Of a DNA stretch of 64,000 nucleotides, positions 37,058-45,250 are shown one piece after another. The notes below the pieces were generated by a model, which saw only the letters and a program-made list of their open reading frames with translations, was not told where the DNA came from and ran no database searches. The translations under genes and the position numbers were made by a program. The stretch comes from Brucella haematophila. GTDB lineage: Bacteria; Pseudomonadota; Alphaproteobacteria; Rhizobiales; Rhizobiaceae. The stretch is from NCBI RefSeq assembly GCF_005938105.1, contig NZ_VCPE01000003.1, forward strand, positions 124,001-188,000, given 5' to 3'. Position 1 is the first letter of the stretch. Each line of letters opens with the position of its first letter.

Positions 37058-37211
37058 GATCACAGTATTCGGGCGACGTCAATGCGGTGACCTGTGCGGA
37101 TCGCACAATTGTATTCTGCGCTCCATCGAAAATCTATTAAATTATTGATTTATATGCGATTACGGAAATCTCTGGGCGCCAAATCGCACGCTACGATGCA
37201 AAAGCTGGGCG

Positions 37212-37904
37212 TTATTCCACGATCAGCGTTCGAAAAAGATCCTGTGTATCCCGTATATCCGACACCATTGCCTCACGAGCACGGCCTGCATCACGCGATT
37301 TCATCGCCGCGACAATACGACGGTGATTCCGTGTATAAGCCTTGTCGCCTTCTGCCTTCATGCGCGGCTGCACATAGGCCGACAACATACGCATATACGG
37401 ACCATACCGCAACCATAGCGTGTCTATCAGCTGCATGAGGACTTCAGAATGGGATGCCTTGTAGATAAGATAATGAAATTCGCGATTGCGATCGAGCATT
37501 GCGTAAACCTGCTCCTCGCCAGCACAAGCTTCATGCAGAACGATATTGGCTTCCAGCGCTTCGATTTCCTCAGCAGTAATTGCTTGCGCTGCCAATTCAG
37601 TTGCAAGACCTTCCACCGTAGCTCGCGCCTGACAGAGGTCGTCAAGCCTGGCGACGCTGACCGGCGGGACCCGCGCCGAACCATTGCGTGCCACTTCAAG
37701 AGCCTTCTCCGCCGCAAGCCGCCGCAATGCTTCGCGCACGGGCATATGGCTTGTATCGAATGTCTGCGACAGCGACGCAATGGTCAGCACCTGACCCGGA
37801 TCGAAACGACCGATCAATAGCGCCTCACGCAACTGCAGGTAGACGGCGTCCTGTACGGTCACTCGGCCGGAAACGGGACCAAATCCTTCGTCGAGTGACA
37901 ACAA
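37212..37904 (-). CDS. GntR-family regulator, FCD type
   Basis: A 230-aa GntR regulator. The N-terminal winged helix occupies about residues 15-80 (YLQLREALLIGRFDPGQVLT, SLSQTFDTSHMPVREALRRL, VARNGSARVPPVSVARLDDL). The all-helical FCD/FadR-C effector domain follows, with the metal-ligand-type residues of EFHYLIYKASHSEVLMQLID. The start is TTG 37904, supported by a strong AAGGAG 6 nt upstream. It lies between the kynureninase-like operon and the divergent aminotransferase; matching palindromes are found in both promoters, so it probably regulates both. Confidence 0.88.
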   Translation of the reverse strand: MLSLDEGFGPVSGRVTVQDAVYLQLREALLIGRFDPGQVLTIASLSQTFDTSHMPVREALRRLAAEKALEVARNGSARVPPVSVARLDDLCQARATVEGLATELAAQAITAEEIEALEANIVLHEACAGEEQVYAMLDRNREFHYLIYKASHSEVLMQLIDTLWLRYGPYMRMLSAYVQPRMKAEGDKAYTRNHRRIVAAMKSRDAGRAREAMVSDIRDTQDLFRTLIVE

Positions 37905-37984
37905 CCAGACTCCTTTGTTGGATTGCGAAAAATACTATGCCGAACTTTTACATGCCGCAGAGGCGAAAACAAGCCGATATATCA

Positions 37985-37994
37985 TTTGATCAAA
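37985..37994. promoter_or_regulatory. TTTGATCAAA palindrome in the GntR/aminotransferase promoter
   Basis: A 10-bp perfect palindrome 80-90 nt downstream of the divergent GntR start and 82 nt upstream of the aminotransferase start. It matches the core of the 12-bp palindrome at 37046-37057. It is probably an operator shared with the other transcription unit. Confidence 0.6.
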
Positions 37995-38075
37995 CGCTCA
38001 AAACTCGATAAGAAGTCTGCACAACGGCCCGGAATCCCAACCCGGATCAAGATAGACCAGCACAGGAATGACCAG

Positions 38076-39245
38076 ATGGCACGTTTTGCGCGGCGGATTA
38101 CGCAAACCTCTCCCAAGAGTTTCGGCATGTTCCAGAAGGCTGCCGCGCTGGCTTCCTCCGGCGTTGACCTCATTCATCTTGAACTCGGTCGCCCCTTCCA
38201 TGACACGCCTGCGCACATCAAAGACGCCGCAATCAAGGCTTTGCGCGACGGTCACGTGCATTACAGCGACATGCGCGGTGAAAAAGAGCTGCGCAACGCC
38301 CTGCAGAAGAAGCTCGCGGAATATAACAAGATCGACGTGACCAACGATGAAATTCTCATGGTCAACGGCCTCACCCAGGCATCTTTCGTTGCTTTCATGG
38401 CTCTTCTCGACGAGGGCGACGAGGCAATCCTGCTGGAACCATATTATCCCCAGCACATTAACAAAATCGAGATGACCGGTGCTCGCGTGGTGCTGGCACC
38501 GCTCGACCCCAAAACGAATTTCGGCATCAGCCGGGAGCTGATCGAGCCGTTGATTACAGCGCGCACGCGGATGATCGTGCTGGTTAACCCCTCGAACCCG
38601 ACGGGCCGTGTCTATAGCCGCGCCGAACTGGAAATCCTGGCCGATCTGGCCATTAAACATGATCTCGTCATCGTGTCGGACGAGGTCTACGAACAGATCC
38701 TGTTTGATGGTTCTGAACACATCTCCATCGCAGCACTTCCGGGCATGAAAGAGCGCACCATCTCAATGTTCGCCTTCACCAAGGCCTATGCGATGGACGG
38801 CTGGCGGCTGGGCTATGTCGTCGCCGACGCATCCTTTATGCCAGCCTTCCTTAAGCTAACGGCCAATGAGATTACCCACGTCAACACCTTTATTCAGTAT
38901 GGCGCTCTGGCTGCCATCACAGGTCCGGCTGCTATTCTTGACGACATGGTCGCCGATGACCGCCGCAAGCGCGACCTCGTTGTTAGCCGCCTCAACCAGA
39001 TGCCGGGTGTGACCTGTGAAAGCCCGGAAGGCACCATCTACGCCTTTCCAGACATCAGCGGAACGGGCCTCACCTCCCAACAGGCCGCCGACATGATCCT
39101 TGAAGAGGCGGGCGTTGTAGTGGAAGCCGGTGGCTTTTACGGCAAATCAGGCGACAGTCACTTGCGGGTGTGCTTCGGCTCGGAAAGCTACGAACGGCTA
39201 GAACAGGCAATGGACCGGCTTAGCGCATTCTTCAACGGGCTCTGA
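38076..39245 (+). CDS. class I/II aminotransferase
   Basis: A 389-aa aspartate-aminotransferase-fold enzyme. The start ATG 38076 has AGGAA 8 nt upstream; a longer upstream frame would add about 51 non-homologous residues. The key blocks are NPSNPTG (171-177), the PLP Asp202 in SDEVYE, and the Schiff-base Lys236 in FTKAYAMDGWRLGY. The C-terminal VCFGSESYERLEQAM carries the expected carboxylate-binding Arg region. It is divergent from the GntR gene and lies beside the two class V PLP enzymes, so it probably transaminates an intermediate of the same pathway. Its last 48 nt overlap the convergent ATPase gene. Confidence 0.9.
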   Translation: MARFARRITQTSPKSFGMFQKAAALASSGVDLIHLELGRPFHDTPAHIKDAAIKALRDGHVHYSDMRGEKELRNALQKKLAEYNKIDVTNDEILMVNGLTQASFVAFMALLDEGDEAILLEPYYPQHINKIEMTGARVVLAPLDPKTNFGISRELIEPLITARTRMIVLVNPSNPTGRVYSRAELEILADLAIKHDLVIVSDEVYEQILFDGSEHISIAALPGMKERTISMFAFTKAYAMDGWRLGYVVADASFMPAFLKLTANEITHVNTFIQYGALAAITGPAAILDDMVADDRRKRDLVVSRLNQMPGVTCESPEGTIYAFPDISGTGLTSQQAADMILEEAGVVVEAGGFYGKSGDSHLRVCFGSESYERLEQAMDRLSAFFNGL

Positions 39246-40337
39246 CGGGGCTTTGGTAGCGACGCATTGCGTTTCAATTCGCTTTCCGGTGCTACGATCA
39301 AACAGGTGCCAGGCATCTGGCGCGATATCAAGCCTGACAGGCTCGCCGTCCCGGCGGATGTCCTCGGCAGACAGGATGACAGCCAGTTCATGCGCGCCGA
39401 GCGCGCAATAGGCCACACGTGCGTTTCCCAGTTCCTCGATAAAATCAACTGTTGCAGGTGTACCGTGGAATTCTTCGCTTGCAAGACTGATTTTTTCTGG
39501 CCGCACGCCGATGGTGAGTGGCATCCCTTGCGGTAAGGCGGGGGTAAAGAGCAAGGGCTCACAGCCTTCCTCGTCGAGCGTCACGCGACCTTGCGGTCCG
39601 ACGGTAGCGGGCAACAAGTTCATTGCCGGAGCGCCGAGAAATCCAGCGACAAAGGCTGATGCAGGCTTTTTATAAATTTCGCCTGGAGCTCCGATTTGCT
39701 CAACCCGACCGCCATTCATCACGATCAGTATATCGGCGAGTGTCATCGCTTCAACCTGATCATGAGTGACGAAAATCGATGTGGCTTTCAGCCGCTTGTG
39801 CAAGCGCTTGATCTCAATACGCATCTGCACGCGCAATAATGCATCAAGATTGCTCAAGGGTTCATCGAACAGGAAAACATCCGGTTCGCGCACAATGGCA
39901 CGACCCATGGCAACACGCTGGCGCTGGCCGCCGGACAATTGCGCCGGACGTCGGTCCAGATAGTCGGTCAGATTGAGAATAGCGGCTGTTTCCCCCACCC
40001 GTCGTTCGATTTCGCCTTTTGGTACTTTGGCGATGCGAAGTGGATAACCAATATTCTGACGCACAGTCATATGCGGATAGAGCGCATAGTTTTGAAACAC
40101 CATAGCGCAACCGCGATCCGCCGGGTCAATCTCGTTCATGACGGTGCCACCGATACGTATAGAACCTGACGAGATATCCTCAAGCCCCGCTATCGTGCGA
40201 AGCAACGTTGATTTTCCGCATCCCGATGGACCGACAATCACCGCGAACTGACCATGTGGGACCTGCATTTCAATGCCATGCAGTACTGGTTTACCGTCAT
40301 AGGTCTTGCGCAAATCCGAAATAACAATATCAGTCAT
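39198..40337 (-). CDS. carbohydrate-type ABC transporter ATP-binding protein (UgpC/MalK-like)
   Basis: A 379-aa ATPase. Walker A GPSGCGKS is at residues 36-43, the Q-loop is AMVFQNYALYPHMTVRQNIG, the signature is QLSGGQRQRVAMGRAI and Walker B is VFLFDEPLSNLDALLRVQMR. A long C-terminal TOBE/regulatory domain with MNLLPATVGPQGRVTLDEEG, then TIGVRPEKISL, places it with UgpC/MalK. The 3' end overlaps the convergent aminotransferase gene by 48 nt. It is the last gene of the phosphodiesterase-containing operon, overlapping the phosphatase gene by 4 nt. Confidence 0.92.
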   Translation of the reverse strand: MTDIVISDLRKTYDGKPVLHGIEMQVPHGQFAVIVGPSGCGKSTLLRTIAGLEDISSGSIRIGGTVMNEIDPADRGCAMVFQNYALYPHMTVRQNIGYPLRIAKVPKGEIERRVGETAAILNLTDYLDRRPAQLSGGQRQRVAMGRAIVREPDVFLFDEPLSNLDALLRVQMRIEIKRLHKRLKATSIFVTHDQVEAMTLADILIVMNGGRVEQIGAPGEIYKKPASAFVAGFLGAPAMNLLPATVGPQGRVTLDEEGCEPLLFTPALPQGMPLTIGVRPEKISLASEEFHGTPATVDFIEELGNARVAYCALGAHELAVILSAEDIRRDGEPVRLDIAPDAWHLFDRSTGKRIETQCVATKAPSEPVEECAKPVHCLF

Positions 40338-41077
40338 GATAGGTCTCCATGCATGAGGCGGCGGCGCAGTAATGCGGCAGTCGCAGCGCTTAAGCCATTC
40401 TTCGCCAGATAATCTGCAGCAGAGCCGTAGTGCTGATCGATATAAGTGATCGTGTCAGCCATGGTATGTGGATCTGCAGCCAGAAGCGGGCGGAAGCTCT
40501 CCAGATCTGTTCCGTGTAGTGCAGCGTGCGCGAGAATATCATCGATCATTGGCGCGATCATCGGGCCGGTCAGCGCATAGTCTTCCACGATAATATCTGC
40601 ATTCACCCCTGCCAATGCCAGCAGCAATGCTGCTATGATACCTGTGCGATCTTTACCGGCCGTGCAGTGGAAAAGCACAATACCCTCCGGCGCTTCGGCA
40701 ATCATGGTCAGTACGCGAACAATTTCGACCGGACGGTGGTTCAGAGCCTTGATGTAAAGATCGTAAAGGACATCCCCCTTTTCGCCAGGCTCGGGTATGA
40801 GTGCTTCGAACAATGAAACATTGTGATAGGTGACCGCCGGATGCGCATGAAACGGGTCAGGTTGTGATTCCAATTCCCGATCATGGCGCAGGTCAATCAC
40901 CGTCGTCACACCTTCATCGACCAACAACGCCATGCCCTCAGCGTCGAGCCGATGCAGGCCATCAGCTCGCAACACTCGACGCCATTGGGTTTCGCCATCC
41001 AGACCGGTGTAGCCGCCGAGATCGCGAATATTGAAGGTGCCCACAACCGGGATATGGCGGGTATGTTTCATGTGCAT
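40334..41077 (-). CDS. protein tyrosine/serine-phosphatase-fold enzyme
   Basis: A 247-aa phosphatase of the Y_phosphatase3 (PTP/DSP) type. The active-site loop HCTAGKDRTG is at residues 137-146, with catalytic Cys138 and Arg144, and NIRDLGGY at 16-23 is the family N-terminal motif. The start ATG 41077 overlaps the permease stop (TGATG) and the 3' end overlaps the ATPase start by 4 nt, so the gene is embedded in the ABC operon. This fold includes tyrosine, phosphoinositide and small-molecule phosphatases. Given the transporter and phosphodiesterase partners, a metabolite phosphate is a likely substrate. That is inference. Confidence 0.85.
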   Translation of the reverse strand: MHMKHTRHIPVVGTFNIRDLGGYTGLDGETQWRRVLRADGLHRLDAEGMALLVDEGVTTVIDLRHDRELESQPDPFHAHPAVTYHNVSLFEALIPEPGEKGDVLYDLYIKALNHRPVEIVRVLTMIAEAPEGIVLFHCTAGKDRTGIIAALLLALAGVNADIIVEDYALTGPMIAPMIDDILAHAALHGTDLESFRPLLAADPHTMADTITYIDQHYGSAADYLAKNGLSAATAALLRRRLMHGDLS

Positions 41078-41955
41078 CAACGAATTCCTGATTTCATAAA
41101 AGATTGGACGACCTGCCGTTGCAGAACGATATAGATAAGCAGAATGGGAAGGCTGGCCATGGTGGAGGCCGCCATGAGTGGACCCCATTGATTGCCTTCG
41201 CTTGTCATGAACATTTGTATGCCAATCTGCACCACGCTGTTTTCAGCTTTGCGTGATAGAAGCAGCGGCCAGAAATATTCGTTCCAGGTCGAAATAAAGA
41301 TCAAAATCGCCAGTGAGGCGATGGTGCCACGCAGATTTGGCGCGACGACTTCCCAAAGAATGCGCCAGCTTCGCGCGCCATCCACACGCGCTGCCTCGAA
41401 CACTTCCTTGGGAAAACCGCGCATGGATTGGGTGAGCAGAAGAATCGCCAGTGCAGAGGCAAAATGCGGCAAGATCAACGCGACCACGCTGTTGAGAAGC
41501 CCCATTCGCGCAACCAGGAGATAGTTCGGAATCATCACGACTTGAAACGGCACAAGCCAGGTCAGCGCGATGATCGTGTAAACAAATTTGTCGAAACGAA
41601 ACCGGAAGCGTGCAAATGCGTAGGCGGCGAGCAAGCCGGTAATGAGCTGGATCACAGTGACGACAGCAGAGACGAGAAGCGTATTGCCAAGCATGCGCAT
41701 GATCGGAATGGTGTTGAGCGCATAGGCATAGTTATCCAGTGACACAGCGCTCGGCCACAGGCTCGCCTCGAAGAGCGCATTGGCCGGGCGCAACGATGTA
41801 ACGACCATCCAGTAAACGGGAAAAAGGCAGGTCAGCGACAGGAGAACCATCGTTGCATGGCCGAAGCCTGTTTGCACAAACGATTGGGCCTTGTTCCTGC
41901 GGCGTAAGCGCGCCCTTCCCGTCGCCTTAGTCTGTAAGACTGCATCAATTGTCAT
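41077..41955 (-). CDS. carbohydrate-type ABC transporter permease (UgpE/MalG-like)
   Basis: A 292-aa permease with six predicted TM segments. The start at ATG 41955 overlaps the upstream permease by 11 nt; the longer open frame is antisense-like and was rejected. It has FPVYWMVVTSLRPANALF and the EAA-type loop RGFPKEVFEAARVDGARSWR, followed by ILWEVVAPNLRG. The C-terminus ends VQSFMKSGIR. The Gly at EAARVDGA fits the CUT1 sugar-transporter family. Confidence 0.9.
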   Translation of the reverse strand: MTIDAVLQTKATGRARLRRRNKAQSFVQTGFGHATMVLLSLTCLFPVYWMVVTSLRPANALFEASLWPSAVSLDNYAYALNTIPIMRMLGNTLLVSAVVTVIQLITGLLAAYAFARFRFRFDKFVYTIIALTWLVPFQVVMIPNYLLVARMGLLNSVVALILPHFASALAILLLTQSMRGFPKEVFEAARVDGARSWRILWEVVAPNLRGTIASLAILIFISTWNEYFWPLLLSRKAENSVVQIGIQMFMTSEGNQWGPLMAASTMASLPILLIYIVLQRQVVQSFMKSGIR

Positions 41956-42877
41956 GGAACGAATACCTGTCGATGAGACGGAAAAGGACAAAAGCAACAA
42001 CGCTGAAGCCCAGGAACAGAATGACCGCGGCAGCAGAACTCCAGCCAACCGACATCGACGAGAACCCGAAATCCCACAGCAGATAATAGATATTGGAGGT
42101 CGCACCCAAGGGACCACCACCTGTGAGAACATTGATGTAGGTAAAGCTCCATTGCGCACCGAGCAGGATGGTCATCATGACCAGAAACAATACAGACGAC
42201 CGCAAAAGCGGCAGACGCACGTCACGGATTATTTCCCACTGGTTTGCACCGTCCATTCGCGCAGCCTCAATCAATGACGGATTGATATTCGCGTTAGCCG
42301 CAGAGAGGATCAAAGTGGAAAAACCGATCAGTTTCCATCCTGTGATGCCGATCACCGTCCAGATCGCGAGCGATGGATCAGTCAAAAATTTGACCGGCCC
42401 CAAGCCCAGTATTTGCAGAACCGTGTTGACGAGGCCATAGCCGGGATCGAGTAGCCATCGCCACAAGGCAGCGGCTACAACAGGGGCGATAATCATCGGA
42501 ACAAAGATGATAGCGCGATAGACGGTACGCGCCCGGGCCGGCAAATCATGAGTGTAGATGGCGAGCGCCAGCGGTATCAGTACAGAAAGCGGTAGCAATC
42601 CCAGCACATAAATGCCGGTGTTGCTCAGTGCCTGCCAGAATTTCGGCAGGGAAAAAATGCGCAGATAGTTGTCCCATCCGACAAAGACCTGCGGCGCGGT
42701 TGGCAACATATTCCAGCGATAGAAGGAAAGCCGGAATGCGTCCACCAGAGGCCAATAGACCCAGATGGTGAGCGTGAGCAGCGCCGGTATCAGGTAGAGC
42801 CAAGGAGCAAGCGGGGAGCGGGAAGCTTTTCGCAGTCCTACCGTGCGGACGGGAGTTGAGGAAGAAAGCAGCGCCAT
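41945..42877 (-). CDS. carbohydrate-type ABC transporter permease (UgpA/MalF-like)
   Basis: A 310-aa CUT1-type permease. It begins with a soluble stretch, then LYLIPALLTLTIWVYWPLVD and FRLSFYRWNMLP, typical of UgpA. The EAA loop is NPSLIEAARMDGANQWEIIR, followed by DVRLPLLRSS. It comes 51 nt after the binding-protein gene, with a hairpin between them. It is the partner of the next permease, giving a heterodimeric membrane pore. Confidence 0.9.
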   Translation of the reverse strand: MALLSSSTPVRTVGLRKASRSPLAPWLYLIPALLTLTIWVYWPLVDAFRLSFYRWNMLPTAPQVFVGWDNYLRIFSLPKFWQALSNTGIYVLGLLPLSVLIPLALAIYTHDLPARARTVYRAIIFVPMIIAPVVAAALWRWLLDPGYGLVNTVLQILGLGPVKFLTDPSLAIWTVIGITGWKLIGFSTLILSAANANINPSLIEAARMDGANQWEIIRDVRLPLLRSSVLFLVMMTILLGAQWSFTYINVLTGGGPLGATSNIYYLLWDFGFSSMSVGWSSAAAVILFLGFSVVAFVLFRLIDRYSFHDN

Positions 42878-42896
42878 TGTCGGCCTTTCAAAAAGG

Positions 42897-42921
42897 CGGC
42901 CCGCCTTGAAACGACGGGCCG
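42897..42921 (-). terminator. hairpin plus T-tract between binding protein and permease genes
   Basis: On the minus strand CGGCCCG (42921-42915) and CGGGCCG (42903-42897) form a 7-bp GC stem with an 11-nt loop, followed by CCTTTTTG. This is a Rho-independent-terminator-like element between the binding-protein and first permease genes, so partial termination here would raise binding-protein expression relative to the membrane parts. Confidence 0.7.
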
Positions 42922-42928
42922 ACGAGAA

Positions 42929-44218
42929 TTAAGGCATAAGAGCCTGCGCGTTCGTCTGAGCATCCACTAGCGTTTGCTGTACATCGCCGGTTCCAAAGAT
43001 CGATGCTTCAACGCCGTCCATCATGGTATTGATGATTTGTACATAGTTCGGGCCAGGCATAGGATCCCATGGCTCCAGGCGCGAAAGCTGGTCGAGATTA
43101 GGCGCCACAAGAGGATGGGCCTTGACCCACTCCCCCAGATATTGTGGGTCGTTGACAATATCAGGCCGAAGCGGCAGGTAACCAATCTCCGAGGTCACGA
43201 TGGTGTAGCCGTGTTTGGAAGTGAGAAACTTCGTCAGCTCCCAGGCGGCGCGCTGCTTGAGCGGATCATCGGTATGAATGGTGAGCGCACTACCCGAATT
43301 GTTGGGCCTGGTCGGCTTGTCGCCGAATTGCGGCATGGGAGCGGCTCGAAGCTCGAACTTATCCTTGGCCCCAGCGATAAGCGCGCCTTGAATGGCGCTT
43401 GTCATAAGATACATGCCAACCTTGCCAGCGGCCATGTTCTCCAGCTGGCTGTTAAAATCCAGATTCTCGTAGACGCCCACGTCATGCAGATCGCGCAGCA
43501 TTTTCACCGCTTCAACGGCTTCCGGTTCGGCAAATTTCAGCGTCTTTCGGTCTCGGGAGATTACCTCGCCACCGTTTGAGCGCACTACACCCTGCAGCAA
43601 CCAGTCATAGTTGGCCGGCCCGGTGATGCCCGCAGCGAAACCCATATTGCCAGCGTTCTTGATGGCGAGCGCATCCTGCTTCAGCTCATCCCAATTGCGC
43701 GGTGGCTTTTCCGGATCGAGACCAGCCTTACGGAACAGATCGGCATTGTAGAACAAGACAGGCGTCGAGAATGTATATGGGACGCCGTAAGACTTGCCCT
43801 CGATAACGGCAAGTTTCAGCCCATTCGGGCTCATACCCTCGAAATGGCTGGCCAATTCCTGCGCGGGAACAATATGTTCCAACGCCTTCGCGCCATAATT
43901 CTCCCGTGCATAGTCGAGCGACATGAAGCCGGTCTGGGCAAGATCGACCGGCAGGCCGGCAGCCAGATCGGCCTGAATGCGGCTTGTATCGGCAGCGGAA
44001 TATGGCACGCCCTGCACCGTGACGTTCGGGTTCGCCGCCATGAATTCAGCGATCATTTTTTTGGTCGCTTCCGCACCATTACCGGCGGAAGCGAGATTGT
44101 AATTATAGAATGTGATCGTAACAGGCTTGTCCACTTGCGCCGACATCGTCTCCGCAATCGCGGGCCAGGTCAGCCCCACCGCAAGCGCGCCGAAAACTAT
44201 CTTCTTAAGCATGGTCAT
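42929..44218 (-). CDS. carbohydrate-type ABC transporter substrate-binding protein (UgpB-like)
   Basis: A 429-aa SBP_bac_1 protein. The signal peptide MTMLKKIVFGALAVGLTWPA is followed by IAETMSAQ. The mature part begins VTITFYNYNLASAGNGAEAT and has AAGLPVDLAQTGFMSLDYAR, a UgpB-like region. ATG 44218 was chosen; ATG 44242 overlaps the upstream stop as ATGA and would lengthen the signal n-region, and ATG 44212 is also possible. With the phosphodiesterase and phosphatase in the operon, a glycerophosphodiester or other phosphorylated sugar-alcohol is the likely ligand. Confidence 0.88.
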   Translation of the reverse strand: MTMLKKIVFGALAVGLTWPAIAETMSAQVDKPVTITFYNYNLASAGNGAEATKKMIAEFMAANPNVTVQGVPYSAADTSRIQADLAAGLPVDLAQTGFMSLDYARENYGAKALEHIVPAQELASHFEGMSPNGLKLAVIEGKSYGVPYTFSTPVLFYNADLFRKAGLDPEKPPRNWDELKQDALAIKNAGNMGFAAGITGPANYDWLLQGVVRSNGGEVISRDRKTLKFAEPEAVEAVKMLRDLHDVGVYENLDFNSQLENMAAGKVGMYLMTSAIQGALIAGAKDKFELRAAPMPQFGDKPTRPNNSGSALTIHTDDPLKQRAAWELTKFLTSKHGYTIVTSEIGYLPLRPDIVNDPQYLGEWVKAHPLVAPNLDQLSRLEPWDPMPGPNYVQIINTMMDGVEASIFGTGDVQQTLVDAQTNAQALMP

Positions 44219-44238
44219 AGCTTCTTTCGCGTTGGAAA

Positions 44239-45108
44239 TCATTCGGCAGCTAGTGCGTCGGCTTCGTAGCGGCGGATCACTTCTGCCATCCCGGCAAAGG
44301 TGAAGCTATGCAACTCCCGCCGTGTGGATGGCTGTGGTGCGAAAGTAATGCTGAGTCCTGAAGAACGAAGCGTGCCGATAGCAAAGGAAGAGCCTTCCAG
44401 CATGCGAAGTCCTTCATGCAGCCACAAAACGTCAGTGGCGGCATGCTGGCCGACGCCTACGACGACCGGAATGCCATACCAGTTGCTCACGCGATCGTAA
44501 TGAATATGTCCTGACAAAATGCCGATAACGTTATGCCCTTCAACAGCCTGACGCAGCGCCTCGGTATCAGCATAGCTGAGCGCTTCCCATTCCATGTCAG
44601 TATCGTCAGTATCAAGCGCTGGCGCGTGATGCATGACCAAAAGCTTGGGCAGGTCTGCGTGGCGATCAAGTTCTGCCTTGAGCCAGTCGAGTTGGCCGTC
44701 TTCGAAGAAGCCGCCGATCTTCCCAGGCACACTTGTGTCAAGCACGATGACGTGAACGCCCTCCAGAACCTTCGCGTGATCATAAGGTGCATTAATATTG
44801 TCGACCCGTCCGAGCATGGTTGGATAGAAGCCATCACGACGGTCGTGATTGCCAAGGGCGTAGACGACCGGCATGTCGAGTTCGGCTTCCGCCATGAGGC
44901 GCTTCAATTGTTCATAGCTGCCAGCGTCGCCGCGATTGGTCAGGTCCCCGCTGACGACCATGAAACGAGGCTGCGGCTTGAGCGTTTTGATTTCAGCCAG
45001 AATGCGCGCCAGCGTCGTCGTCGTGTCGGAATAAAGATGATCGTCTTCAACAGCCGGGTTACCGATATGAAGATCGGTGAGATGGATAAAGGTTACGGGC
45101 TCTGACAT
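44239..45108 (-). CDS. metallophosphoesterase, GpdQ/Icc type
   Basis: A 289-aa calcineurin-like phosphodiesterase. All metal-binding blocks are present: TDLHIG (residues 11-16), GDLTNRG (54-60), GNHDRR (86-91), VMHHAP and GHIHYD. The spacing matches cAMP-phosphodiesterase Icc and glycerophosphodiesterase GpdQ. It is the first gene of an operon with a Ugp-like ABC importer and a phosphatase, suggesting that it hydrolyses an imported phosphodiester. The protein lacks a signal peptide, so it acts in the cytosol. It is divergent from a TetR regulator. Confidence 0.9.
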   Translation of the reverse strand: MSEPVTFIHLTDLHIGNPAVEDDHLYSDTTTTLARILAEIKTLKPQPRFMVVSGDLTNRGDAGSYEQLKRLMAEAELDMPVVYALGNHDRRDGFYPTMLGRVDNINAPYDHAKVLEGVHVIVLDTSVPGKIGGFFEDGQLDWLKAELDRHADLPKLLVMHHAPALDTDDTDMEWEALSYADTEALRQAVEGHNVIGILSGHIHYDRVSNWYGIPVVVGVGQHAATDVLWLHEGLRMLEGSSFAIGTLRSSGLSITFAPQPSTRRELHSFTFAGMAEVIRRYEADALAAE

Positions 45109-45228
45109 GGATGGCTCCTGAATCGATTGTGTCGACAGTGGTTTGCGGGTTCATTGCGAATTGTGGCGCTGCCAAATTTTTGGACTTGCGCCCAGTCATC
45201 GACATCGATAGCGTTGGCACATGACAAA

Positions 45229-45246
45229 TGAATGAAGGTTCATTCA
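45229..45246. promoter_or_regulatory. TetR-type operator, TGAATGAAggTTCATTCA
   Basis: An 18-bp interrupted palindrome with two perfect 8-bp arms (TGAATGAA, GG, TTCATTCA), only 4 nt before the TetR start codon and 120 nt upstream of the phosphodiesterase start. The form and location are those of a TetR autoregulatory operator. Confidence 0.75.
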
Positions 45247-45250
45247 GTTT

